DNA from: an uncultured Lachnospiraceae bacterium
Lineage (GTDB): Bacteria; Bacillota; Clostridia; Lachnospirales; Lachnospiraceae
Direction: 5' to 3'
DNA length: 34,383 nucleotides
Assembly (NCBI GenBank): GCA_947179245.1
Contig: CAMXBD010000021.1
Coordinates: forward strand, 1-34,383
Shown in pieces: positions 23,456-33,026 of this stretch. Numbering within the stretch: position 1 is the stretch's first letter; each line of letters starts with the position of its first letter. Below the pieces are notes generated by a model. It made no database searches, was not told the origin of the DNA, and saw only the letters and a list, made by a program, of their open reading frames with translations. A program made the position numbers and the translations under genes.

Positions 23456-24154
23456 CTATTTGCCCTGTCCATAGTATGCATTTGCACCATGTTTTCTGTA
23501 ATAATGCTTATCCTGTAATTCCTGCGGCGCAGGCTGGATCCGTACATTGATCGTCTCAGCGCGGTATGCCATCTTAGCCACTTCCTCCAAAACGACTGCA
23601 TTATGTACTGCTTCATGAGCATCTTTGCCCCATGCAAAAGGTCCGTGGTTCTTGCAAAGCACTGCCGGAACCGCCACAGGATCTTTGTCCATTCTCTTGA
23701 ACTCGCTGACAATCAGGAGCCCCGTATTTTTCTCATAAGCGTCCGCGATCTCATCCGCATTCAAGCATCTTAAGCAGGGAATCTCGCCATAGAAATAGTC
23801 TGCATGGGTAGTCCCGTAGCATGGAATGCTTCTGCCAGCCTGAGCCCAGCTTGTCGCATAGGAAGAATGAGTATGCACCACGCCGCCAATCTCCGGATAT
23901 GCCTTATATAATTCCACATGCGTAGCCGTATCGGAAGAAGGATTATATTTACCCTCTACCTTATTGCCTTCCAGATCCACTAACACCATATCATCGGGTG
24001 TCAGCTTGTCATAGTCAACACCACTGGGTTTAATTGCAAAGATCCCACTTTCCGTATCGATCTCGCTGACGTTTCCCCATGTAAAAGTAACCAGCCCGTA
24101 TTTAGGAAGAAGCATATTCGCTTCATAGACACGTTTCTTTAAATCTTCTAACAT
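23456..24154 (-). CDS. araD: L-ribulose-5-phosphate 4-epimerase
   Basis: Converts L-ribulose 5-phosphate to D-xylulose 5-phosphate, the third step of L-arabinose breakdown. The 232-residue class II aldolase-like protein has zinc ligands His94 and His96 in [13 protein letters not shown] and His170 in [10 protein letters not shown], plus a catalytic Tyr at about 228. These positions differ by one from the E. coli AraD residues 95, 97, 171 and 229. Substrate-phosphate residues in GNVSEID and KPSG are present. An AAAGGGA site precedes the ATG. It is separated from the kinase gene by 119 bases containing two strong hairpins. Confidence 0.95.
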   Translation of the reverse strand: MLEDLKKRVYEANMLLPKYGLVTFTWGNVSEIDTESGIFAIKPSGVDYDKLTPDDMVLVDLEGNKVEGKYNPSSDTATHVELYKAYPEIGGVVHTHSSYATSWAQAGRSIPCYGTTHADYFYGEIPCLRCLNADEIADAYEKNTGLLIVSEFKRMDKDPVAVPAVLCKNHGPFAWGKDAHEAVHNAVVLEEVAKMAYRAETINVRIQPAPQELQDKHYYRKHGANAYYGQGK

Positions 24155-24182
24155 ATTCTTAGTCCCTTTCTATTTTTTATCC

Positions 24183-24210
24183 GGAAGAATGCGTTTTTTT
24201 GCATTCTTCC
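24183..24210 (-). other. Hairpin 5' of araD (second of two)
   Basis: GGAAGAATGC and GCATTCTTCC form a perfect 10-bp stem with an 8-nt T- or A-rich loop. On the minus (transcribed) strand it is followed by GGATAAAAAATAG, not a T-run, so it is unlikely to be a terminator. It directly follows the longer hairpin at 24211-24270. It may act as an mRNA-processing or stabilising element. Confidence 0.5.
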
Positions 24211-24270
24211 AGACATGACTTAGTTGTACTTAGGCTGTGTTCTTTACAGCCTTAGTATAACTTCATGTCT
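24211..24270 (-). other. Long imperfect hairpin between the ribulokinase gene and araD
   Basis: A 60-base imperfect inverted repeat starts three bases after the kinase stop codon. Its outer arms AGACATGA/TCATGTCT (8 bp) and inner arms AGGCTGT/ACAGCCT (7 bp) are perfect. The middle pairs AGTTGTACTT with TAGTATAACT apart from one G-U-type and one mismatch, and a CTT bulge interrupts one arm. The loop is seven bases. It could protect the upstream mRNA 3' end, direct cleavage, or be a small repeat-element remnant. Confidence 0.6.
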
Positions 24271-24273
24271 TTT

Positions 24274-25863
24274 TCACATATTTTCGACTGCTGCTCTCTC
24301 GATTGCAAGACCTGCGCTGTACAGTTTCATGAAATCATTAAAGCCCTGTACGTCAGATGCCTTCGGCGCCATCTTCTCACCCTTCTGTCCTGCAAATACT
24401 TTGCTGTCAAGGAATGCTGCCAGACTCTCATCCGCACTCTTATTGATCATATAGGAAGCCAGAAGCGCGATACCCCATGCGCCGCCTTCGCCTGCCGTCT
24501 CCATAACACTTACCGGTGCGTCGATTGCTGCCGCAAGAATGCTCTGTCCTACACCCTTGGTCTTGAAAAGTCCGCCATGTCCGAGGATTTCATCTACCTG
24601 TACACCCTCTTCTTTTAACAGAATATCCAGACCGGTCTTCAAAGCGCCCAGTGAAGTAAATAAATGTACTCTCATGAAATTAGCCAGATTGAACTTCGCA
24701 TCCGGTGTACGTACAAACAGAGGACGGCCTTCATTAAATCCTGTTACGTGCTCCCCTGAAAAATAATTATACGCCAGCAGACCGCCGCAGTCGTCGTCAC
24801 CTTCCAACGCTTTGCGGTAGAGGTTGCCGTACAGCTCGTTCATATCTACTTTCATGCCCATAAGTTCAGAGTACTCTTTGAAAAGGTTTACCCACGCATT
24901 CAGATCAGAAGTACAGTTATTGCAATGAACCATAGCCACGAGGCTGCCGTCGGGTGTTGTTACAAGATCGATGGCGTCATATACTTTGGAAAGTTCTTTC
25001 TCCAATACGATCATACCGAATACACTTGTTCCGGCAGATACATTACCTGTACGCTGTGCAACGCTGTTGGTTGCTGCCATACCTGTTCCGGCATCGCCTT
25101 CCGGCGGGCAGAAAGGCACGCCTGCCTGCAATGTGCCCGTAGGGTCTAACAGTTTCGCACCTTCTTCCGTAAGTGCACCTGCCTGCTGTCCTGCCGTGTA
25201 TACAGCCGGAAGCACATCACGCAGTTTCCATGCAAATCCTTTGCCTGCCACAACGGCATCAAACTGATTAAGCATTCTCTCATTGAATTGTCCTGTCGCA
25301 ATATCAATCGGGAACATACCCGATGCTTCGCCCACGCCGACAATTTTCTCACCTGTCAGTTTCCACTGAATATATCCGGCTAACGTGATAACAAATTTTA
25401 AATCCTTCACATGTTCCTCACCGTTTAAGATCGCCTGATAGAGATGCGCAATCGTCCATCTCTGGGGAATATGATAGTCGAACAACTCTGTCAGCTTATT
25501 AGAAGCCTCCTCAGTAATCGTGTTTCTCCATGTACGGAAAGGCACCATCAGCTCGTCCTTCTCATTAAAAGCCATATAGCCGTGCATCATGGCGCTGAAA
25601 CCTATTGCGCCGATCTTTGTCAGCTTCTCTCCATACTGTGCCTGAACATCCTCCGTCAGTTTCTGATAGCAGTCCTGAAGTCCTGTCCAGATATCATCCA
25701 GACTATATGTCCAGATACCGTTCTCCAATCTGTTCTCCCAGTCATGCGCCCCTGACGCGATGGGCTGATTCGTCTCATCCACCAGAACCGCTTTAATTCT
25801 GGTGGAACCAAACTCAATACCCAACACTGATTTACCGTTTGCGATACATTCTTTTGCTCCCAT
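24274..25863 (-). CDS. araB: FGGY-family sugar kinase, predicted L-ribulokinase
   Basis: Predicted to phosphorylate L-ribulose to L-ribulose 5-phosphate, inferred from its place between araA and araD. The 529-residue protein has the FGGY two-lobe kinase fold: the first phosphate loop [18 protein letters not shown], the [11 protein letters not shown] region, a catalytic Asp in [19 protein letters not shown], and the adenosine motif [17 protein letters not shown]. It does not look like the classical E. coli or B. subtilis AraB; it resembles xylulokinase-like FGGY proteins. Non-orthologous ribulokinases (AraK) are known in clostridia. A xylulokinase role is the main alternative. It starts 19 bases after araA. 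Confidence 0.85.
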   Translation of the reverse strand: MGAKECIANGKSVLGIEFGSTRIKAVLVDETNQPIASGAHDWENRLENGIWTYSLDDIWTGLQDCYQKLTEDVQAQYGEKLTKIGAIGFSAMMHGYMAFNEKDELMVPFRTWRNTITEEASNKLTELFDYHIPQRWTIAHLYQAILNGEEHVKDLKFVITLAGYIQWKLTGEKIVGVGEASGMFPIDIATGQFNERMLNQFDAVVAGKGFAWKLRDVLPAVYTAGQQAGALTEEGAKLLDPTGTLQAGVPFCPPEGDAGTGMAATNSVAQRTGNVSAGTSVFGMIVLEKELSKVYDAIDLVTTPDGSLVAMVHCNNCTSDLNAWVNLFKEYSELMGMKVDMNELYGNLYRKALEGDDDCGGLLAYNYFSGEHVTGFNEGRPLFVRTPDAKFNLANFMRVHLFTSLGALKTGLDILLKEEGVQVDEILGHGGLFKTKGVGQSILAAAIDAPVSVMETAGEGGAWGIALLASYMINKSADESLAAFLDSKVFAGQKGEKMAPKASDVQGFNDFMKLYSAGLAIERAAVENM

Positions 25864-25882
25864 CTTATACCTCCTCTATATA

Positions 25883-27376
25883 TTAAAATGCTGCTTCATT
25901 CCATCTCAGTTCGTTCTTAAAGCTGCGGATTGTTGTATCCTTATCGATCACAACGCTCTCGATTCCCATTGCTGCTGCCCAGTCTACCATCTGGTCTACT
26001 GTCAGGTCATAGGAAAATGCAGTATGATGTGCTCCGCCTGCAAGAATCCACGCTGTCGCGCCTACTTCAAGGTTAGGCTGCGGTGTCCAGAATGCCGTAC
26101 CTACCGGAAGCTTGGGCATCGGCTTCTCTACCTTCTTACAATCAACTGCATTAATCAGCAGTCTGAATCTTGTACCGAGATCAACCAAAGAACATGCCAC
26201 TGCCGGACCGGTCTTGGAAGTAAAGACAAGGCGCGCGGGATCTTCTCTATTACCCATAGACAACGGGCACACTCTGATACCAATCTCTCCGTCTGCTACG
26301 GAAGGACAAACCTCCAGCATGTGTGCCTGAAGGATACCTTCTTTGCCCGGAACAAGGTTGTAGGTGTAATCTTCCATCATGGAAGTTCCCTTAGCGCCCT
26401 TGATATCAGCTGTCATCAGTTTCATCATACGCACCATAGCGGCAACTTTCCAGTCTCCCTCAGCGCCAAAGCCGTAGCCTTTCTCCATCAGTCTCTGGAT
26501 TGCGAGACCCGGAAGCTGTTTTAAACCACCCAGCATGCCAAAGTGGGTAACTACCGCATGATAATCGTTATCTGTTAAAAATTTCTCGATACCGATCTCC
26601 TGCTGTGCCTGAACGGCTACATGCTGTCTGAACTCAGCAGCGTCACGGCCATCATCGATAATCTTATACTTGCTGTAATATTCCTCTACCAGAGCATCCA
26701 CATCACCCTGAGGAACTGCATTGACATAGTCTACCAGATCGTTGACACAATAGTGGTCGATCTCCCAGCCAAACTTAATCTGTGCCTCTACCTTATCGCC
26801 TTCTGTTACGGCTACGTTATTCATATTATCACCGAAACGGCATACACGAATGTGGGAGCACTCGATCACGCCTAATGCCGTTCTCATCCAGCTTCCCAGC
26901 TGCTCCTGAACGCTCGGATTAGCCCAATGCCCTACGATGATTTTTCTCTCAATACCCATGCGGCTCACAATATGACCATACTCTCTGTCACCATGCGCGG
27001 ACTGGTTCTCGTTCATGAAATCCATATCTATCGTATCATAAGGAAGTTCTTCATTAAACTGTGTATGCAGATGGCAGAGCGGTTTCTTAAATTCTTTCAA
27101 ACCTAAAATCCACATTTTAGCAGGAGAGAAAGTGTGCATCCATGTAATCACGCCCGCACAATCAGGATCATTGTTGGCATCGTTAAATGTCTGTCTGATC
27201 GACGCCTGACTGATCAGCGTTGGTTTTAACACTACTTCAAACGGTAATTTGCCGGAGGCGTTCAACCCCTCCACGATCTTAGCGGAATGATCTGCCACTT
27301 TCTTAAGGCACTCATCACCATACAGATCTTGTGATCCCGTACAAAACCAGAATTTGTAATTTTTTACTGCTTTCAT
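25883..27376 (-). CDS. araA: L-arabinose isomerase
   Basis: Converts L-arabinose to L-ribulose, the first step of the pathway. The 497-residue protein has the family start (NYKFWFCTGSQDLYG) and the expected manganese ligands: Glu306 in FGAEGDWK, a Glu near 335 in MMEDYTY, a His near 352 in LQAHMLE and His450 in AGGAHHTAFS. The ATG at 27376 follows a GGAGGG site; the longer reading frame upstream has no support. A promoter with an operator-like inverted repeat lies just upstream, so this gene starts the catabolic transcript. Confidence 0.97.
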   Translation of the reverse strand: MKAVKNYKFWFCTGSQDLYGDECLKKVADHSAKIVEGLNASGKLPFEVVLKPTLISQASIRQTFNDANNDPDCAGVITWMHTFSPAKMWILGLKEFKKPLCHLHTQFNEELPYDTIDMDFMNENQSAHGDREYGHIVSRMGIERKIIVGHWANPSVQEQLGSWMRTALGVIECSHIRVCRFGDNMNNVAVTEGDKVEAQIKFGWEIDHYCVNDLVDYVNAVPQGDVDALVEEYYSKYKIIDDGRDAAEFRQHVAVQAQQEIGIEKFLTDNDYHAVVTHFGMLGGLKQLPGLAIQRLMEKGYGFGAEGDWKVAAMVRMMKLMTADIKGAKGTSMMEDYTYNLVPGKEGILQAHMLEVCPSVADGEIGIRVCPLSMGNREDPARLVFTSKTGPAVACSLVDLGTRFRLLINAVDCKKVEKPMPKLPVGTAFWTPQPNLEVGATAWILAGGAHHTAFSYDLTVDQMVDWAAAMGIESVVIDKDTTIRSFKNELRWNEAAF

Positions 27377-27414
27377 TTTATGCCCTCCATTATATATAGT
27401 TTTACCTATTAAAA

Positions 27415-27446
27415 ATTTTATCACTTGTATATACCAATATGCAAGT
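27415..27446 (-). promoter_or_regulatory. araA promoter with overlapping operator-like inverted repeat
   Basis: On the minus strand -35 TTGCAT (27439-27444) and an extended -10 TGaTAAAAT (27415-27423) are 18 bp apart. Across the -35 and spacer lies a 24-bp imperfect inverted repeat (27423-27446) with arms ACTTGcATAT and ATATaCAAGT around TGGT, one mismatch. Its TTG...CAA core recalls AraR operators, but the spacing differs from the B. subtilis ATTTGTACGTACAAAT box. It would allow arabinose-dependent derepression. Confidence 0.6.
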
Positions 27447-27500
27447 AATATGTATTGATTTTTTTAAAATATTTTATATTTATGTATAATATCTTGTATT

Positions 27501-29216
27501 CTAGCGAAATCCCGACGTTTGTTCGGATAATTGTTGAATCGCCGCGGAAACCCGTTCCAACGCATCGAGAACCTCCTGCATGTTATCAGTCAGTCCGGTA
27601 GTATTTCCTACTACATCCGATATGTTTCTGGCACTCTCATGAACGTTACCCGCAATAGTGTCGTTGGACTCTGCCACCGTTTCCATCAGATTGCCGAAGG
27701 CTTCCATGTCACTTCTTATACCGCCCATGATCTGATCTACTGTAATAGAATCCTGCAAATACCTCTCGCCAGTTTTCTCAAGCACTTCATAGTCCGGCAT
27801 TACATGTTCATCGACAAACTGTACCATGCGCTTCGCATTTTCCGCCAACTGCATAACGGCAGCAACTGCGCCTTCCGAAATCTCCTGAATGCTGTTCGCC
27901 GTTCCTTTTGCATTATCTGCCAGTACACGAATCTCATCCGCTACCACCACAAATCCCCTGCCGGCTTCTCCCGCTCTGGCTGCCTCTATGGAGGCGTTCA
28001 GCGCTAACAGGTTTGTCTTAGCCGCTATACTTAAGATGGTGTCGGTCAGCCCGTTGATATTTTCAATCTGACGGCTGTCCTCAATCGATATCTTAAGCGT
28101 CTCATCAAGCTGCCTGATTATCCCCTCGGCTGATTGTCTGTTCTCCTGTGCCCTTTTTTGCAGCTCTTCTGCGCGGTTTTTGATCTCTGCCGCATAAGCA
28201 GTTCCCTCCACAGCCTTATCTATAATATTGCCCACCGCTTCTTCCGCGTCTTTTGTACTGTCATTGACGCAGGCGGCAGTAGCGGATATCTCCTGCATAG
28301 TAGCTGCCAGATTTTCCATTGTATCAGAAGTTTCTTCCGCATTACGGTTAGTCATTTTCGCCACATTTTTGACTTTCTGCTGCTGCATGTCTATCTCCTG
28401 CCCGCATGCGATAACACCGCCAATCATATCATTCAGAATCCCCAAGAGCTGATTAACCCCCTGCGCCAGCACTGAAATCTCATCTTTCGTATGTACAGCC
28501 ACGCGTTTTGTGAGATCACCATTACCCTGCTGCATATCTGCAATCATTTCTTTGATCTCGTCAGCCATCTTCTTAATGGGTACAACGATCAGTCTGTTGG
28601 AAACCCATGTGATCGCTACAGCCATAATCATTAGCAAAACAGCAGTAACCATCACTGCTTTTTGTGACCGTGCAGCAGCCTCCTCCAGCTCCACCTCGCC
28701 TGTTGCCAGATTAATCTCTGACGCCGACATCAGTCTCGCCATATTCGTCACGATAGAATCATTGAGCATATAAAGTTTATTCGTAATGAGAAGATTAGCG
28801 GTTTCCTTGTCACCCGAACGGCTTGCCGCAAGAATCTCTTCTATTACATCGTCATAGTCGTTCAGCTTGGATGCTACGCCATCATATATCGCCTGTACCT
28901 CCTCACTGTCAATCTGCTGCTCGTACTCCTTCATCTTCTGCCACATTTCCGTCCGTATCGCTCTGATCTGATCCGTCTTTTTATCCATTACAGAAGAAAG
29001 CTGCGTATTTACATGAGCGTACATTGCCGTGTAGATTTCAAGATAATTTTCATTAATTATATGTATGGTATCAATCTCATTTACTTCATGATCCATAAAA
29101 CTCTGGCTCTGATTCGATATCTGTTTGATACTGTTACCGAGAATCATCAATGCAATCATCGCAACCGCTATCATCATGATCATTACTGTTGCAAATTTAT
29201 AGGCTATTTTCTTCAT
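27501..29216 (-). CDS. Methyl-accepting chemotaxis protein with four-helix-bundle-type sensor and HAMP
   Basis: A 571-residue transmembrane chemoreceptor. Membrane helix 1 is at about 7-29, a periplasmic-side helical sensor at about 30-185 (4HB_MCP type), helix 2 at about 188-208, HAMP at about 210-262 ([10 protein letters not shown]) and a signalling domain. The highly conserved hairpin tip is at about 400-425 ([20 protein letters not shown]). It lies between the sugar transporter and araA, so it may steer cells toward arabinose-containing substrates, perhaps through the binding protein. Its ribosome binding site (AAGGAG) is unusually far, about 13 bases, from the ATG. Only about 40 bases separate the ATG from the terminator upstream. 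Confidence 0.93.
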   Translation of the reverse strand: MKKIAYKFATVMIMMIAVAMIALMILGNSIKQISNQSQSFMDHEVNEIDTIHIINENYLEIYTAMYAHVNTQLSSVMDKKTDQIRAIRTEMWQKMKEYEQQIDSEEVQAIYDGVASKLNDYDDVIEEILAASRSGDKETANLLITNKLYMLNDSIVTNMARLMSASEINLATGEVELEEAAARSQKAVMVTAVLLMIMAVAITWVSNRLIVVPIKKMADEIKEMIADMQQGNGDLTKRVAVHTKDEISVLAQGVNQLLGILNDMIGGVIACGQEIDMQQQKVKNVAKMTNRNAEETSDTMENLAATMQEISATAACVNDSTKDAEEAVGNIIDKAVEGTAYAAEIKNRAEELQKRAQENRQSAEGIIRQLDETLKISIEDSRQIENINGLTDTILSIAAKTNLLALNASIEAARAGEAGRGFVVVADEIRVLADNAKGTANSIQEISEGAVAAVMQLAENAKRMVQFVDEHVMPDYEVLEKTGERYLQDSITVDQIMGGIRSDMEAFGNLMETVAESNDTIAGNVHESARNISDVVGNTTGLTDNMQEVLDALERVSAAIQQLSEQTSGFR

Positions 29217-29255
29217 AATCCGGGGGTACTCCTTTTCTTAAGCTCCCATATTGTG

Positions 29256-29290
29256 AAAAAGAGACGCACATAACATGCGCGTCTCTCATA
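29256..29290 (-). terminator. Terminator-like hairpin between the permease gene and the chemoreceptor gene
   Basis: On the minus strand a 7-bp-plus stem (GAGACGC with GCGTCTC, extending with flanking A-T pairs) is followed by TTTTT. It lies shortly after the second permease gene. Because no promoter fits between it and the chemoreceptor start, partial read-through probably expresses the chemoreceptor at a lower level. Confidence 0.75.
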
Positions 29291-29307
29291 TTTTTTAACG
29301 CTTATCT

Positions 29308-30336
29308 TTATGCTTTCTTTCTCTCCTTGATATTCGCCAAAACAGCCTGCAATACAATGAAGAAGCACAACAAAATCGCTGTTACAATATTAGCCCATGA
29401 GCTGACCAGTTTACCATGTGATTTAACCAGCGTAGAAATCGTACCGTTGATCAAAACACCTACCAGTGAACCGCCCACATTACCAACGCCGCCCGTCAAC
29501 AGCGTACCACCGATAACGGCAGAGGAAATCGCATCCATCTCCAGTCCGGAGGCCTGTGTTGTCGTACCGCACATAGTGTTCAGACAATAGCAGATACCGC
29601 CGATGGAAGCTAAGAAGCTGGCAAGCACATATGTCTTCATCTTAGTCATGCGCACATCCAGACCCATCAGAGTTGCGGACTGGCTGTTACCACCTACCGC
29701 ATAGATGCTTCTTCCGAACTTTGTATATTTTAACATTAAGAATATCAGCAACACCACAAGAAGAGCTATTACAACTGTTATTCTCACATAAGGTACCTGA
29801 AGAATGCCTTTCTTATTCTCATATGCTCCAATGTTAAAAGGAATATTCAGTTTCATATTAGACAGCTTTACAAAAAGCTCATCTGTTACAATACTTACCT
29901 GATCCGTACAGATTACTGCCGTCATACCTCTGGCGAAGAACATACCTGCCATAGTTACAATGAAGGGCTGTATTTCCAGATATGCAATACAATATCCCTG
30001 TACCACGCCAAACACAACACCGATCAATAATACAAGCAGCATCAACACCGGGCTCTTCATACCCCAATGTTCCATACCTACCGCCAAGAACATACAATCC
30101 ATAGCCACTACAGAACCTACGGAAATATCAATACCACCCGTCAGCATAACGCATGTCATTCCTGCCGTGATACAGATCAGACCCGCATTATTAATCAGAA
30201 TATTCAAGAATGTCTGCAAATGCGTAAATCCTTTGTCTGCATACACAATACAGCCTGCCGCATACATAACTACAAACAGGATGACGGTGATAAGTAATAA
30301 GATGCTGTTGCCGTTAAGATTCAACTTTTTCTTCAT
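29308..30336 (-). CDS. yjfF: CUT2-family sugar ABC transporter permease (YjfF-like)
   Basis: One of two membrane subunits of the importer, 342 residues with about 8-10 hydrophobic helices (BPD_transp_2 family). Typical motifs are GLICITAGMTCVMLTGGIDIS, which gives the family's G-x-D-x-S-V loop, and the EMDAISSAVIGGTLLTGGVG cytoplasmic loop that contacts the ATPase. It starts six bases after the first permease stop codon, with GGAGGCG as the ribosome binding site. Pairing of two permeases with a YtfQ-like binding protein matches the YtfQRT-YjfF layout; L-arabinose is the likely cargo from context. Confidence 0.9.
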   Translation of the reverse strand: MKKKLNLNGNSILLLITVILFVVMYAAGCIVYADKGFTHLQTFLNILINNAGLICITAGMTCVMLTGGIDISVGSVVAMDCMFLAVGMEHWGMKSPVLMLLVLLIGVVFGVVQGYCIAYLEIQPFIVTMAGMFFARGMTAVICTDQVSIVTDELFVKLSNMKLNIPFNIGAYENKKGILQVPYVRITVVIALLVVLLIFLMLKYTKFGRSIYAVGGNSQSATLMGLDVRMTKMKTYVLASFLASIGGICYCLNTMCGTTTQASGLEMDAISSAVIGGTLLTGGVGNVGGSLVGVLINGTISTLVKSHGKLVSSWANIVTAILLCFFIVLQAVLANIKERKKA

Positions 30337-30342
30337 ACTTGA

Positions 30343-31416
30343 TTACGCCTCCTTTGCAGCCGCTTTTTTAGCCGACAATTTCTTAAAGTACTCTCTCACC
30401 GGTTCCGCCTGAATAACAACAATCAGGATAACGACAATTGCCTTAAATACAGGCGCCTGTGCAGAAGATACACCCAACGCATACAATGTTGTTGTGATTG
30501 CCTGAATCGTATACGCACCGATAATAGAACCTGCCAGATTAAATTTGCCACCGCCCAAGCTGTTACCGCCGAGCGCTACTGCAAGGATCGCATCCAATTC
30601 CATGTTCAGACCAATGTTGTTCGTATCTGCGGAATAGATACGGGAAGTTGCAGTGATACCTGCAATACCTGCGCACAGACCACAGATTGCATAGCACATC
30701 AGAATGATCTTCGCAGAATTAAATCCGGAAATTCTTGCTGCTTTCTTATTGATACCAACACTCTGTACAAATGTACCAAGCGCCGTAAACTTCAGTAACA
30801 ATGCCATAATCAAAACACAGATTGCCGCAATCAGAATCGGTGTCGGAAGGAATCCCACATAGGATCCAAAGAACTGAAATGACGGCACACGTACATATAC
30901 GATCGCGCTGTTACAAAGGAGCAATCCGATGGCACGTCCCGCTGACCACAAAATCAACGTCGCAACCATTGGCTGAATATTCAGATAAGCCACCAAAAAA
31001 CCGTTAAACAAACCGCAGACAACTGCAACTAAGATACCTGCGCCGATGCCGACCCAAAGAGGACGTGCATACTCAGAAACATTGGTTACACCATATCCTG
31101 CCAGAAGCATACAGCACATACCACCTGACAAGCTCATAACGGAACCAACTGAAATATCTGTTCCGGCGGAAGCAGATACAACAAGTGTCATACCGATTGC
31201 CAGAATAGCTACTTCGCTGCCTCGATTTAATATGTCGATCAAACGTCCGTAAAGGATTGTGTTACCGGAAGAAGTAACCTGTGTGCTGATCGAGAAGAAG
31301 CCAAACGGTGCATTCCCACTAGCAAGATCATAGATTACATTTACCAGCATTACTAAAATCATACTGAATATCGGCAGGAACAACTGCATTTTTGTTATTT
31401 TCTTTATATTACTCAT
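30343..31416 (-). CDS. ytfT: CUT2-family sugar ABC transporter permease (YtfT-like)
   Basis: The other membrane subunit, 357 residues with about 8-10 helices. It shows SEVAILAIGMTLVVSASAGTDIS and the ATPase-coupling loop NMELDAILAVALGGNSLGGG. The start is the ATG at 31416, which overlaps the ATPase stop codon by eight bases (ATGAGTAA) and has AGGAGGT seven bases upstream inside the ATPase gene; this is translational coupling. The C-terminal tail is Lys/Ala-rich. Confidence 0.92.
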   Translation of the reverse strand: MSNIKKITKMQLFLPIFSMILVMLVNVIYDLASGNAPFGFFSISTQVTSSGNTILYGRLIDILNRGSEVAILAIGMTLVVSASAGTDISVGSVMSLSGGMCCMLLAGYGVTNVSEYARPLWVGIGAGILVAVVCGLFNGFLVAYLNIQPMVATLILWSAGRAIGLLLCNSAIVYVRVPSFQFFGSYVGFLPTPILIAAICVLIMALLLKFTALGTFVQSVGINKKAARISGFNSAKIILMCYAICGLCAGIAGITATSRIYSADTNNIGLNMELDAILAVALGGNSLGGGKFNLAGSIIGAYTIQAITTTLYALGVSSAQAPVFKAIVVILIVVIQAEPVREYFKKLSAKKAAAKEA

Positions 31417-32932
31417 GTGCCGCACCTCCTGCAATAGCGTGCATTACGCCTTCCTGAGTCATCTCATCGCCCTCGATCTCACCGACCTTAGCGCCATCAC
31501 GAAGGACAGCCATTCGGTTACAGGTACGCAGCATCTCTTCAATCTCAGATGAAATAAAGATCAGGCTCTTACCTTCCTGCGCGAGTTTGATAACTAATTT
31601 CTGTATCTCTGTTTTTGTACCGATATCGATACCACGGGTAGGCTCATCCAGAATCAGGAAATCCGGATTGGTAGCAAGCCATCTCGCCAGAATAACCTTC
31701 TGCTGATTACCACCCGACAATCTCTTAATCAATGTCTCTCTGCTTGCCGTCTTAATCTGCAGCATCTCTATGTACTGATCGGCTATCTCTATCTGCTTAG
31801 ACATCGGTATCTTCTTAAAAATACCCGCCTTAGCCTGCATAGCGAGAATAATATTCTCACGTACTGACAGATCTCCGATGATACCCTCTGCTTTTCTGTC
31901 GTCAGGAAGAAGCCCCATACCAAGATTCATGGCATCTATCGGGCTCTTAATCTTAACCTCCTGCCCCGCAACCTTCAAAGTACCGCTCTGCGCTCTGTCC
32001 GCACCGTAAATAGCACGCGCCAGCTCGCTTCGTCCACTTCCTAGAAGTCCGGTAAGACCTACTACTTCACCTTTATGTATCTCCAGATCAAAAGGTTTGA
32101 TCGTTCCCGCATGGCTTAAGCCTTTTGCATCAATTTCGAGAGGAGCCTTGGAGAAATCCATGCTCCCTTCCGGTTTGATAGATGCCAGATCATCAAAATC
32201 CTTACCCATCATCGCCGCTACAAGTTTCACTCTCGGAAGTTCTTCCACCGTGTACTCACCGACAAGCGTACCGTTACGAAGTACGGTAATGCCATCACAA
32301 ACTGCATATACCTGCTCCAAGAAGTGAGTTACAAATATGATGCCAACCCCCTGATCTCTCAGCCTCTTCATCATGCCAAACAGCTTCTCAACCTCATTAT
32401 CATCCAGAGAAGAGGTGGGCTCATCTAGGATCAGAACCTTACTTTCCATATCTACAGCACGGGCGATCGCAATCATCTGCTGCAACGCCAGTGAATATTC
32501 TTCCAAATTCTTTGTTACTTCTATCTCTAAATCAAGATCTTTCATCAGTTGTGCCGCCATCTGATTCATCTTGCGGCGGTTAACTGTACCAATCTTGGTA
32601 AGGGGCTCACGCCCGATGTAAAGATTCTCTGCCACTGAAAGATTCGGACAGAGGTTTACTTCCTGATAAACTGTCGAAATTCCTTTATGTTGAGCGTCCA
32701 TTGTGTCTTTATTGACGATCGGCCCCTCAATACCATCTACATGAATCTCTCCGGCTTCAAATTTGTTGACACCCGTCAAACATTTGATCAATGTAGATTT
32801 TCCTGCACCGTTCTCTCCCATCAGTGCACGAATCTCACCCTTTTTCAAGGTGAAATCTACATGGTCAAGCGCTTTGACTCCCGGGAATGTCATACAGATG
32901 CCTCGCATTGTTAAAGCTATATTGCTATCCAT
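31409..32932 (-). CDS. ytfR: CUT2-family sugar ABC transporter ATPase with two nucleotide-binding domains (YtfR-like)
   Basis: Energises sugar import. The 507-residue protein contains two ATPase domains in tandem. The first has Walker A GENGAGKST at about 39-47 and Walker B LILDEPTSSLD at about 167-177; its signature is the unusual YSLALQQ rather than LSGGQ. The second has the degenerate Walker A GLLGSGRSE typical of CUT2 ATPases, a good signature LSGGNQQK and LILDEPTRGID. The ATG at 32932 follows a TAGGAGGT site. A terminator-like hairpin separates it from the binding-protein gene. Confidence 0.95.
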   Translation of the reverse strand: MDSNIALTMRGICMTFPGVKALDHVDFTLKKGEIRALMGENGAGKSTLIKCLTGVNKFEAGEIHVDGIEGPIVNKDTMDAQHKGISTVYQEVNLCPNLSVAENLYIGREPLTKIGTVNRRKMNQMAAQLMKDLDLEIEVTKNLEEYSLALQQMIAIARAVDMESKVLILDEPTSSLDDNEVEKLFGMMKRLRDQGVGIIFVTHFLEQVYAVCDGITVLRNGTLVGEYTVEELPRVKLVAAMMGKDFDDLASIKPEGSMDFSKAPLEIDAKGLSHAGTIKPFDLEIHKGEVVGLTGLLGSGRSELARAIYGADRAQSGTLKVAGQEVKIKSPIDAMNLGMGLLPDDRKAEGIIGDLSVRENIILAMQAKAGIFKKIPMSKQIEIADQYIEMLQIKTASRETLIKRLSGGNQQKVILARWLATNPDFLILDEPTRGIDIGTKTEIQKLVIKLAQEGKSLIFISSEIEEMLRTCNRMAVLRDGAKVGEIEGDEMTQEGVMHAIAGGAAHE

Positions 32933-33026
32933 ACTAATACCTCCTACTGTCACACACTCCAATACATTTGTGCATAATTTTCTGACAATGCCACCAATAT
33001 GGCTTCATTATACACTAAATTTGTGG

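Noticed and set aside
24183-24210. Terminator after the ribulokinase gene
   Set aside because: The T-run lies in the loop, and the transcribed strand continues with A residues after the stem, not T residues.
25802-26524. Plus-strand open frame of 240 codons antisense to the kinase and araA genes
   Set aside because: It lies opposite two strongly supported genes, has no ribosome binding site and shows no recognisable domain.
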